Source: Gemmatimonadota bacterium (GTDB lineage: Bacteria; Latescibacterota; UBA2968; UBA8231). Taken from it: DNA of 64,000 nt. Positions 56,703 to 64,000 of this stretch are shown here, piece by piece (the first letter of the stretch is position 1; each line of letters opens with the position of its first letter). The stretch spans positions 62,001-126,000 of the forward strand of contig JABHFS010000076.1 in assembly GCA_018672475.1 (NCBI GenBank), written 5' to 3'. The notes beneath the pieces were generated by a model. The model was not told the origin of the DNA, did no database searches, and worked only from the letters and a program-made list of their open reading frames with translations. Made by a program: the position numbers and the translations under genes.

Positions 56703-58174
56703 TAATCCACCTCCTGGTCGCGGCCAAAACGCCAGTTGAGCGCGGTGGCGACGAAGATAAATGCGAAGAGCACCCAGGAGATCGCCGCGGCATAGCCCAT
56801 GTCGAGATCTTGGAACATCTTGTTATAGATATAATAGCTCAGTGCCGTCGTCGAACCGGCCGGCCCGCCCTGCGTCATCACGCGCGCCTGTTCGAAGCCG
56901 CCCTGTAGGCCGCCGATGACGGAGACGACGGTGATAAAGAAGGTGGTCGGTGCGAGCTGCGGCCAGGTCACGTGGCGGAAGCGTTGCCAGCGGCTGGCCC
57001 CGTCGACCAGGGAGGCGTCGAGTAATTCCTGTGGCACATTGGAAAGCGCGGCCAGGTAGAGCAGCATATTCTGTCCACCGATAAAGATCCACATGCCCAT
57101 CACCAGGATCGCTGGTTTGGCCCAGGCGATCTCGGCCAGCCACGAGGGGGGCACAAGCGCTAAACCGATCGCGTTAAAACCGGCCTCCAGGCCCATATTT
57201 ACCGGGCCGGTCTCGGGCCGATAGAGCGATTTCCACAAGATATAGACGGCGACGCCGGAGGTGAATTGCGGCAGGTAGAAGATGGTGCGGAAGGTGACGA
57301 TATTGAAGAGGAAACCAAGTGCGGCGAAAAGCCAAATCAAGCCAGCAAAAAGCCCGATGTTTTCCCAGCCGAGGCCGAAGCCCAGGACGATGCAGAGTAG
57401 CGCCAGCCCAGCACAGACTAGCGCGCCCGGTGCGCGTTGGCGCCACGGGCCCAGTGGCAGGTCGTGGTTGAGTAAGAGTGCCAACCCTAGTGCGCCGGTG
57501 ACGGCCAATGGCAGCCCCATCATCAGAAAGAGCGTATTGTAGAAGTAATACCAAAAACGCGCGTCGCGCGGCTCGTAGGCGGCCCACATCGGCCCGCCCA
57601 AGCTCCAAAAACCGAATACGGCCAGCGCGATCAGCAGCCCTGGCCCCAAGCCTATGCCGAAATCCCATTCGGCGTCTTCGCGGCCGACGATGGCCACGCC
57701 GCAGATAAGCGCGAGAATGCCGCCGAAGAAGATGCCTTGCGTCCCTTGGTTAAACCAGAAGGCAAAGACGCCCGTATGGTGCTCGGCACTGCCGCCCAAA
57801 GCGCCGAACACCATTGCCGCACCGGTCAGACAGATGAGTGCGCCGCCGGTGCGTGTGCCTCGCCATTGGTGTACGTTGGAAAGCAGCGCGCCGATCAAGC
57901 CCGCTATCAATGCGGCTACGCAGAGCATATAGAGCGCCAGCACGCCGTAGTGCGGTTCCTCTAATGCGCGTACGCCTAATACGTCGGTGAAGTTGCGCAG
58001 GCCGACGAAGGACGCTTTCTCGTGCGGTCTGAGTGTCCAATAGTGGAAGGCCATGGCGAAGGACAGCAGCACCGGAAAGAGCGTGAAACACAAAAAGCCG
58101 ATGAAGTTTGGAGCTAGGAAGGCGGCGGCTGCAGGCCAGTTGGCGTCCCAGCGCCGGACGGGTCTCTCGCTCAT
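56702..58174 (-). CDS. Sugar ABC transporter permease, MalF/UgpA type, with extra membrane helices
   Basis: A 490-residue permease where the family usually has about 290-330. The EAA loop is LLDASLVDGASRWQRFRHVT, and the N-terminal AAFLAPNFIGFLCFTLFPVL and NFTDVLGV are normal. Two blocks interrupt the standard order. About 120 residues with four hydrophobic helices (residues about 77-205) lie before FWYYFYNTLFLMMGLPLAV. About 55 residues with two helices (about 245-300) lie between ALLLNHDLPLGPWR and FRTIFYLPQFTSG. Both insertions have an even helix count, which would preserve topology. The gene overlaps the cupin gene by 4 bases and feeds into the MalG-type permease. Confidence 0.88.
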   Translation of the reverse strand: MSERPVRRWDANWPAAAAFLAPNFIGFLCFTLFPVLLSFAMAFHYWTLRPHEKASFVGLRNFTDVLGVRALEEPHYGVLALYMLCVAALIAGLIGALLSNVHQWRGTRTGGALICLTGAAMVFGALGGSAEHHTGVFAFWFNQGTQGIFFGGILALICGVAIVGREDAEWDFGIGLGPGLLIALAVFGFWSLGGPMWAAYEPRDARFWYYFYNTLFLMMGLPLAVTGALGLALLLNHDLPLGPWRQRAPGALVCAGLALLCIVLGFGLGWENIGLFAGLIWLFAALGFLFNIVTFRTIFYLPQFTSGVAVYILWKSLYRPETGPVNMGLEAGFNAIGLALVPPSWLAEIAWAKPAILVMGMWIFIGGQNMLLYLAALSNVPQELLDASLVDGASRWQRFRHVTWPQLAPTTFFITVVSVIGGLQGGFEQARVMTQGGPAGSTTALSYYIYNKMFQDLDMGYAAAISWVLFAFIFVATALNWRFGRDQEVD

Positions 58175-58677
58175 TCTTCGCCGTCCCAGTAATCTGTGAC
58201 AGTGCCTGCTTTAAAGCGGGTCCAGCGCGCTTCCTTGCCGACGTGTTTATTCGCTCCTAATAGCGAAGATACAAAGACCTTGTCACTGTCGGGATAGTAA
58301 TAGGTGTCGAAGGGTGCGTTATTGGTGATGACCAGGTATTCAAAGTCTGCGGCACTCTCGTTTATAATCTGGTGCGCGTCGCCGGGCGGGCACATGGCCG
58401 TTTCGCCGGCGTTGAAGTCTTTGAGGCCGGCTTCGGTGCGCATGCGGGCTGCGCCTTTCAACGCATAATAGATTTCCCACTCGGTGGCATGGCAGTGATA
58501 GGGAAAATTCTTTTTACCGGGAGCCAATACGCAGTGTTCGATATCGACGGGTGCTGCATTGTTTTCTGTGTCTTGTTCGGCTAGTGCGGATGAAATATTC
58601 CTTCTTTTCAGGCCGAATGTTTTTTTGGGTGACGCGAAGTCCTCTTCTTTGATCTCTGTTAGATTGACTTTTAGCAT
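58171..58677 (-). CDS. Cupin-domain protein
   Basis: A 168-residue single-domain cupin. Motif 1 is FPYHCHATEWEIYYALKGAA with His-x-His and Glu metal ligands. Motif 2 is GETAMCPPGDAHQIINESA with the last His. The C-terminal part WTRFKAGTVTDYWDGEE is outside the barrel. It is the first gene of the transporter operon and overlaps the permease by 4 bases, which suggests a role with the imported sugar (isomerisation, sensing or binding). No DNA-binding domain is present, so it is not an AraC regulator. The reaction is unknown. Confidence 0.88.
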   Translation of the reverse strand: MLKVNLTEIKEEDFASPKKTFGLKRRNISSALAEQDTENNAAPVDIEHCVLAPGKKNFPYHCHATEWEIYYALKGAARMRTEAGLKDFNAGETAMCPPGDAHQIINESAADFEYLVITNNAPFDTYYYPDSDKVFVSSLLGANKHVGKEARWTRFKAGTVTDYWDGEE

Positions 58678-59346
58678 GGGATCCTTGATGGGTTGCCAGG
58701 TTTTAGCGCCCCGCTTATTTAGTCTTGAGCAGGCGCCAGGAAGTTTAGTCCGTTCGCTCGTTATAGGTCAATACCCGCCCGGTGGTCCTTCATGTTTTTT
58801 TCAACTTTAGCGCTTAGGCGATGGCTCTATTTTTTTAGTAGCCCTGCTGTTGCGACTGATCACTATTCGGTACACCCTCTGGATAATGCGCACCGACGTG
58901 AAAACTGTGACTCAGACCCCAGCAAAGTATTACTTATAGATCAAGCTCGCCATTGCCTTTGTTTTATTAAAGCGGTTGCGTGTTGAAACTATTTGCATTT
59001 CCAACTCATCGTTTAACTCGTCAAATAATCCCAGATGTAAAACAAAAGTGAGATGAATAATTTTGTTAAGAACCCCGGCACACTATTATTCATTTTTGAA
59101 GATCGTTGTGGTTCTATTCAATCGCCTTATCTCTTACTCTTTTTTTGTGCGAGTTGGCAACATCAATGATTTGGTTATTGTAGAGATAAGAAAAAAGTCC
59201 AACGCGAATAGCCTAATTCGCAATATTAATTTTGCTTATTTATACCTGCAGTTCGGCGCATCGGGTCGCTTAGTTGGCGGCAATAGACTGATACGATAAG
59301 GATTTTGTTTACATGGCGCATTTGTTTCACATCCTATTGACCGCTA
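58678..59346. other. Lower-GC gene-free stretch
   Basis: About 670 bases with visibly more A and T than the surroundings. No frame with coding character was found on either strand. It precedes a small orphan frame and may contain the promoter region of the transporter operon (minus strand, upstream of 58677). Nothing else stands out. Confidence 0.4.
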
Positions 59347-59373
59347 TTGGTCTCAAAAAAAGACTATTCTCAG

Positions 59374-59592
59374 GTGATTTTTTTTCCTGAATCGGAACGT
59401 CGAAAACAGGTCGAGTATCTGCGGACACTCTGCGCACTGTTGCTAGTAGATGGATGGGGCGACTTCGATTCAGCGTTGGAAGCGGCTATTGTATCTCTTG
59501 TCGTTAGCATAGAGTCGCCAGAACGGGTGCAGCAAGAGTATGCTCAAGCGAGTGATCACTACAACGAAATGTGGGGGGCCTGGGTTCAATGA
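59374..59592 (+). CDS. Small hypothetical protein
   Basis: A short frame with coding character. From GTG 59374 it reads MIFFPESERRKQVEYLRTLC, then ALLLVDGWGDFDSALEAAIV and a helical Glu/Gln-rich tail ending GAWVQ, about 72 residues. The frame is open 9 codons further up to a TTG at 59347. No family is recognised and no clear ribosome site is visible. The stop overlaps the ATG of the next small frame, as in coupled genes. Confidence 0.4.
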   Translation: MIFFPESERRKQVEYLRTLCALLLVDGWGDFDSALEAAIVSLVVSIESPERVQQEYAQASDHYNEMWGAWVQ

Positions 59593-59897
59593 ACGATTTC
59601 TACTTCGCCAAGGGTTCGGCGCAAGAGCGGGCCGAAAGATCAGAGCTGTTCGATTCTGTTGTGGGTTAACTAGACATTTGTTTTGAACAACGAGTCGGTT
59701 TAATGCTGATTTTTTGCCGAATATGGATACATAAATTGCCGATAGACGAAAAAAATAGGTATGTCGTTATTGTGGCCGCGATTGATGTTTTTAGATGGAC
59801 CGCTCTAGGCTTGGAGGCATTGTGCTTGGCGATTCTTATCTCCCTGGCTTTACGCAACGACTGTATCAACTTATGTTGCCGCGATGATGGCAGATGA
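59589..59897 (+). pseudogene. Small frame with internal stop, possible broken gene
   Basis: From ATG 59589 the frame reads MNDFYFAKGSAQERAERSEL then FDSVVG and TAA at 59667. In the same frame it continues LDICFEQRVGLMLIFCRIWI, HKLPIDEKNRYVVIVAAIDV and onward to 59897. The continuity of coding-like sequence across one stop suggests a nonsense-mutated gene, but no family is recognised. It runs up to the GH18 gene start and overlaps it by about 14 bases. Confidence 0.3.
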
Positions 59898-61500
59898 TCT
59901 CAATATGCGTTGGACTCATCGGATGGTGAGCATCCCGCCATTCCGTATTCAGATCAAGCAATGGTCGCGGCGCGCTGCTGGGATTACTGGTCTTACCGCT
60001 CTGGTATCATTTGTGGTGCATATTGCCGCCTTGAGCTATGCTGGGGCCGATGCTGCGCCGACTAGCATGCATCACGAAGCCTGGTTGCGCCATCGTGACC
60101 AGCCCACCCAACCGGCGCTGATTGGTTCGGCTGACCTGCCAAAGCCGCTCTCGCTGCAGGGGGCTCGTGCGGCGCGTGCGGGCCGGGCCGCACGCGTAGC
60201 TTTTGGCTTTCTGCCCTACTGGATTGATGCCGACTACTACGACTCGATAGATTTCGATCTATTGACCCATATCGCGCCCTTCTCCGTTGAAGTGAATCGC
60301 GATGGATCGCTGGGGGATGATCACGGATGGCCGTGGACTGCGCTGGTCGACCGGGCGCACCGACACGGCGTACGGGTGATCTTGACGGCGACGCTATTCG
60401 GTGATGAGGATGTCCGTATCTTGCTCGAAAATGAAGTGTATCGATCTCGCTTTATGCGTCAAATTCGCGATAAGATCAGGATCGGTCGGGCCGATGGAGT
60501 TATTATCGATTTCGAGGGATCTGGCCAGAATGGCTGGCCTGGCGAGATCGGCGATTTTCTGCGGACGCTGACCGACTATATCCACGCAGAGATTCCGGGC
60601 AGCGAAGTGAGCTTCGCCAGTCCCGCCATTGATTGGAACAACCGCTGGGACTTTGCCGAGATCGCTGCCAGTTGCGACTATCTCTTCGTGATGGGCTATG
60701 CCTTCTCCGGCAGTTGGAGCGAGAATGCAGGCCCAACAGCGCCGCTGACCGGCCCTGGTCGCACTATCGCGACGATGCTAAGCGATGACCGCGATTACGG
60801 CCAGGTTACACGGCATCACCCAGAAAAGCTGATCCTCGGCGTACCCTACTACGGGTGTCAATGGCAAACACTAAACGGAGCGCCCGGCGCCAGTGTTGAA
60901 GCCTTTGTGAATTATCCTCGTCTCAGCGATGCGGTGCCCCAGGCCAACATCTGGGGTCGGCGCTGGGATGAGCAGTCGCAGACGGCGTGGTATCGCTTCC
61001 AGGATGGAGAGCAATGGATACAGGTGTGGTTCGACGATATGGCCAGCTTGGAGCTGAAGTACACCATGGCGCTGGACAACAATTGGCGCGGATTCGGCAT
61101 GTGGGCACTCGGCGATGAGGGCAGCGAGTCAGCACCCTGGCAACTGATCGAGCGCCTCAACGGCCGCCGAGTGCCGACCCTGGTCGATCTTCAGGACATT
61201 GGCTCCGTCGCGTTTCAGGTTGACCCGCTCTATCCCAATCCCTTTAACGCCCGTATCCAGCTGACCTATCAGATACCGGTTCCGGGCCGGGTACAAGCCG
61301 ATCTCTACGATGTGCTCGGTCGTCGGGTGCGTTCATGGAGCCAGCGCCTGACGACGGCAGGTCGTTTCACTTGGCGCTGGGATGGCCGTGATCGCGTCGG
61401 TGCCGAGGTGGCCTCTGGTGTCTACGCGATCCTACTTCGCTACACCGCTGGCGATGGTTCTGTTCAGACCGCAACGCGACGGATGGTCCTGCTGCGCTGA
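59884..61500 (+). CDS. GH18-type glycosyl hydrolase with C-terminal FlgD-like domain
   Basis: A 538-residue secreted or anchored protein. The N-terminal hydrophobic stretch GITGLTALVSFVVHIAALSY is a signal anchor. The TIM barrel (about residues 105-420) is of the GH18 type: the active-site strand reads Asp204-GVII-Asp209-Phe-Glu211 (DGVIIDFEG), keeping the catalytic Glu but not the middle Asp of DxxDxDxE. Supporting blocks are FGFLPYWIDADYYDSIDFDL, YLFVMGYAFSGSWSE and YTMALDNNWRGFGMWALGDE. Residues 445-538 form a FlgD-like/secretion-associated domain (LYPNPFNARIQLTYQIP, ADLYDVLGRRVRSW, SGVYAILLRY). The start ATG 59884 is uncertain; several Met codons follow. Confidence 0.87.
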   Translation: MMADDLNMRWTHRMVSIPPFRIQIKQWSRRAAGITGLTALVSFVVHIAALSYAGADAAPTSMHHEAWLRHRDQPTQPALIGSADLPKPLSLQGARAARAGRAARVAFGFLPYWIDADYYDSIDFDLLTHIAPFSVEVNRDGSLGDDHGWPWTALVDRAHRHGVRVILTATLFGDEDVRILLENEVYRSRFMRQIRDKIRIGRADGVIIDFEGSGQNGWPGEIGDFLRTLTDYIHAEIPGSEVSFASPAIDWNNRWDFAEIAASCDYLFVMGYAFSGSWSENAGPTAPLTGPGRTIATMLSDDRDYGQVTRHHPEKLILGVPYYGCQWQTLNGAPGASVEAFVNYPRLSDAVPQANIWGRRWDEQSQTAWYRFQDGEQWIQVWFDDMASLELKYTMALDNNWRGFGMWALGDEGSESAPWQLIERLNGRRVPTLVDLQDIGSVAFQVDPLYPNPFNARIQLTYQIPVPGRVQADLYDVLGRRVRSWSQRLTTAGRFTWRWDGRDRVGAEVASGVYAILLRYTAGDGSVQTATRRMVLLR

Positions 61501-61880
61501 CACGGCTTGTCTCATGCGCATCGCCTACTTATCTGATTTGCACCATTGAGGCCGAGATATTTCTTAACGGCGAACAACGTATGCAGCGGGTGGTGATACT
61601 AGGTGCGCGCATGATCGATGCAGAGCGGCGCTGGTATCGATGCCGGTTACCGGCGCCCTCTTTGGGGCCAAAATAGGTAGATCTCGAAAGGGTAACCAAT
61701 CCATCCAGTTCGACGACGGCCGACTCTTCGCCTCGTGGGGTTCCCAATATTGATCGTACCCTCTGCCTCATTATGTCACTCCCGTTGCCAGGCTCAACCA
61801 TCCCCTGTTGCCATCCAAGCACACGCAGTATCTTCGGGGGCTAGTTCAGGCAATATATCATAGAAAGGCACAACCCGAAT
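61501..61880. other. Gene-free stretch before the alginate-lyase-like gene
   Basis: About 380 bases with no clear gene. A minus-strand frame (61822-61529) gives MRQRVRSILGTPRGEESAVV followed by unremarkable sequence; I recognise no family. GAAAGG at 61863-61868 lies 13 bases before the next start codon and is its likely, rather distant, ribosome site. Confidence 0.3.
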
Positions 61881-64000
61881 ATGCCAGCCAAGATCTATGC
61901 GTATCCGCTCGCCGAGGGCCTCTGCTACAAGGAAGAATACACCGAAGCGCATCGTCACTTCATCCACCCCGGCATCTTTTCAACCCGTGCGAGCGCCCAG
62001 GCTGTTCGCGAACACCTGTCCGAGGGAGAAACGCCGTGGATACGCAGCCTCGAGCGGCTCGAATCCTGGGCAGCGGAATCCCTGACACAGGCGCCGGATC
62101 CGGTGCAAAGAATCTTTCGGAGCACACCCAACCACATCGGTGTCGATGCAAGCCTTGGCGACTTCCGTTGTGCCAGCCATCTATGCTGGCTGTATCTGCT
62201 GACCAAAAAAGTTGAATACGCCGACAAGGCTGTGGAGATCATCGATTCCTGGAGCGCAACGTTGAAAGCGGTCCGAGGTGCAGGATTCAACCTCCAGTGT
62301 GGGCTGATGATCCCACACCTCGTCGATGCGGCGGACGTTCTCAAGCACTGCACCGACCGATGGAGCGAGGAGGGTCAGGCCAGATTCCGGGGATTCTGCG
62401 AAGTCGTCTTGCTGCCCCATGTCCTCAACCTTAGGATCTCGATCAACGGCAACCACGATTGCGCGACCAACAATGCACTCCTCGCGCTGGCGATCTATCT
62501 CGATGACGAATTCCTGTTCAACCGCTCCCTCAATTACTACCTCTTCAGCAAAGGATACGGCAGCATCGCACACTACTTTCTCCCGAACGGGGAGTGTCAG
62601 GAGGATGGGCGCGACTTGGGTCACGTCACCGGCGGCATTCACTTTTTTTCGACCATGGCCCGGATTGCGGCAAACCAGGGCGAGAACCTTTACGACCGTT
62701 TCGACTACCGGCTCGCGGCGGCGATGGAACACACGGCACGAGCTCAGTTCGACTTCGAGATATCAGCGATGTACAGCCCCGCCCACGCCATGCCAACCCG
62801 GCACCAGGCACGCGGTTGGAGCGGCATGAGTCTCGAAGATATACTCGCCTACCGCCACTACACAGATAAGCGCTCCATGCCTATGCCGTTCATGTCCCGG
62901 CTCTTCCGGACGGCGAACACCGTTGCCAATGACACACAGGCGTTTGTCGACGAATGCCAGATCTTCCTGACGGATAGAGTGACCTTCCCGGACAAACAAG
63001 CTGTCCCCGCAGCACATCCCGACGCCTATACGGTTGGCCTGATGCCTTTCGACAGCGGTCCCCTGGACGACGCAAACTACAGTCTGCTCGTTTCGTCCCT
63101 CGGTCGGGCCGTAGGCAAACCGGTGCAGATCGTTTACATCGCCGACCCAGAGTCCGCGGCGGAAGCGATCAAGATCGACATGCTCGACGCAGCTCTTTTG
63201 CCATCGGATGTATACGTATCTTTGGCGGACAGTCATGAGCTTTCCCTGATCGCGTCCCAGCGCCTGCCGGACGGTCGTTCGGGCTACCACCATCAGTGGT
63301 TGGCACCCAAGGCGGCCTGCGTCTCGACCCCCCGCGAGGCATTCGAATCAGACGCCGTGATCGCTGCTGTCTTCCCCTTTGCGATCCCCACTTGTATCGA
63401 CTTGATTCCGTTTGTCGATGCCGGGTTCTCGATCCCCGAAATCTTCGCTCGGATCCGTTTCGATCAGGGAAACGGCAACTACGCCTACAAGATCGCCGAC
63501 CTATTCAAGACCTTGTGGGCAACTGGTGACGGCAGCGACCAACTGGCGATCTGTGCCACCACAGACATCGACATCAATGCCTACAAGCTCCCGCTCAGCA
63601 AGGTCACACGTTCAGCGCACACGTTCCCCTTTGTCGAGAAATACGCCGCAGATTGGCAGAAGATATTCCCCTATTACACACCGTTTTTTGCGGAGGCGTT
63701 GGGCTTCAGCGCAAACCTCCACGACCAGAATCCGAAGCACTATCTTGACCTTGAGGATCAACTGGTCACCGTCTGGCGATCTGCCGAGATTCCAGGTCAG
63801 GCATTCGTCACAAAGAGGGGCGCCGAGATCACCGTCACCTGCCCGCCGAACTATCAAACGGCAGACGAGTGGAACACGCGTCAATGCTTCGCCGGCCTCA
63901 TCGCGTCATCGGATGACCGCTACGAGATCATCCGACGAGCGGTGGCACTCAAAGAAGAACTTTTTTCTCAACACACGGAGACCGAGCTACGAGTAGGTGG
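61881..64000 (+). CDS. Alginate-lyase-like (PL5/PL38-type) protein, 3' truncated by window end
   Basis: An uninterrupted frame of at least 706 codons from ATG 61881 (MPAKIYAYPLAEGLCYKEEY) to the end of the window, with no stop. Residues about 60-300 resemble the helical alginate-lyase domain: FRCASHLCWLYLLTKKVEYA, NLRISINGNHDCATNNALLA with the Asn-His block, and HYFLPNGECQEDGRDLGHVT, then GGIHFFSTMARIAANQGENL. The remaining 400 residues (for example VTFPDKQAVPAAHPDAYTVG, FPFVEKYAADWQKIFPYYTP) match nothing I recognise. There is no signal peptide. It follows the GH18 gene on the same strand after 380 bases. It is likely a polysaccharide lyase-like protein or a fusion. Confidence 0.75.
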   Translation, partial: MPAKIYAYPLAEGLCYKEEYTEAHRHFIHPGIFSTRASAQAVREHLSEGETPWIRSLERLESWAAESLTQAPDPVQRIFRSTPNHIGVDASLGDFRCASHLCWLYLLTKKVEYADKAVEIIDSWSATLKAVRGAGFNLQCGLMIPHLVDAADVLKHCTDRWSEEGQARFRGFCEVVLLPHVLNLRISINGNHDCATNNALLALAIYLDDEFLFNRSLNYYLFSKGYGSIAHYFLPNGECQEDGRDLGHVTGGIHFFSTMARIAANQGENLYDRFDYRLAAAMEHTARAQFDFEISAMYSPAHAMPTRHQARGWSGMSLEDILAYRHYTDKRSMPMPFMSRLFRTANTVANDTQAFVDECQIFLTDRVTFPDKQAVPAAHPDAYTVGLMPFDSGPLDDANYSLLVSSLGRAVGKPVQIVYIADPESAAEAIKIDMLDAALLPSDVYVSLADSHELSLIASQRLPDGRSGYHHQWLAPKAACVSTPREAFESDAVIAAVFPFAIPTCIDLIPFVDAGFSIPEIFARIRFDQGNGNYAYKIADLFKTLWATGDGSDQLAICATTDIDINAYKLPLSKVTRSAHTFPFVEKYAADWQKIFPYYTPFFAEALGFSANLHDQNPKHYLDLEDQLVTVWRSAEIPGQAFVTKRGAEITVTCPPNYQTADEWNTRQCFAGLIASSDDRYEIIRRAVALKEELFSQHTETELRVG

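Overview
The window is a GC-rich bacterial chromosome segment with about 44 protein genes that look intact, on both strands. No tRNA, rRNA, CRISPR array, phage or insertion-sequence gene was recognised. The gene content is typical of an environmental heterotroph that degrades complex, sulfated or acetylated carbohydrates: three full-length sulfatases plus a sulfatase remnant, two phytanoyl-CoA-type dioxygenases, two RraA-like proteins, alginate-lyase-like proteins, and GH105, GH18, sialidase-like, SASA-esterase and CE15-esterase proteins. A C-terminal FlgD-like secretion or attachment domain on the GH18 protein points to the FCB superphylum. A Latescibacterota-like organism would fit, but this is inference from gene content, not a phylogeny.

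Layout. 0-4 kb: 3' part of a citrate synthase with terminator, a DUF4416 protein, a D-threonine-aldolase-like/RraA-like gene pair and a CheZ remnant. 4-10 kb: ROK sugar kinase, MATE exporter, a wrecked ammonium-transporter gene and a large hybrid histidine kinase (PAS-GAF-HisKA-HATPase-REC-HPt). 10-14 kb: Gfo/Idh/MocA dehydrogenase, methyltransferase, DapA-like aldolase and D-2-hydroxyacid dehydrogenase. 14-21.6 kb: GT39-TPR fusion, DUF3080 lipoprotein with DUF2784, sulfatase, SGNH hydrolase, then a decay zone holding a nitrilase-family pseudogene and a sulfatase stub. 21.6-29 kb: RraA-like, PhyH, gamma carbonic anhydrase, GH105, beta-propeller lactonase, BaiN-like flavoprotein and YchF. 29-37 kb: a dense plus-strand run of an unknown TIM-barrel-like protein, PhyH, GH42-like protein, SASA esterase, Zn alcohol dehydrogenase and enoyl-CoA hydratase. 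37-49 kb: alginate-lyase-like lipoprotein, SDR, Dabb protein, GH43/32-like propeller, sulfatase, unknown protein, zinc-ribbon sialidase-like protein, CE15-like esterase, sugar isomerase and hydroxyisobutyrate-type dehydrogenase. 49-58.7 kb: GNAT, RidA, sulfatase with a variant active site, amidohydrolase, SDR, and a cupin plus sugar ABC importer without its ATPase. 58.7-64 kb: a lower-GC stretch with eroded frames, a GH18-FlgD protein and an alginate-lyase-like gene that stays open to the window end.

The genes read as modules for importing (ABC system), desulfating, deacetylating, hydrolysing and then oxidising or isomerising (Gfo/Idh/MocA, SDR, ADH, isomerase, aldolase, RraA) unusual sugars or uronic acids. 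The most distinctive observations are a small dispersed intergenic repeat family, several multiply broken genes (Amt, nitrilase, sulfatase, CheZ-like), a MalF-type permease with two extra blocks of membrane helices, and catalytic-residue substitutions in a sulfatase and an amidohydrolase.
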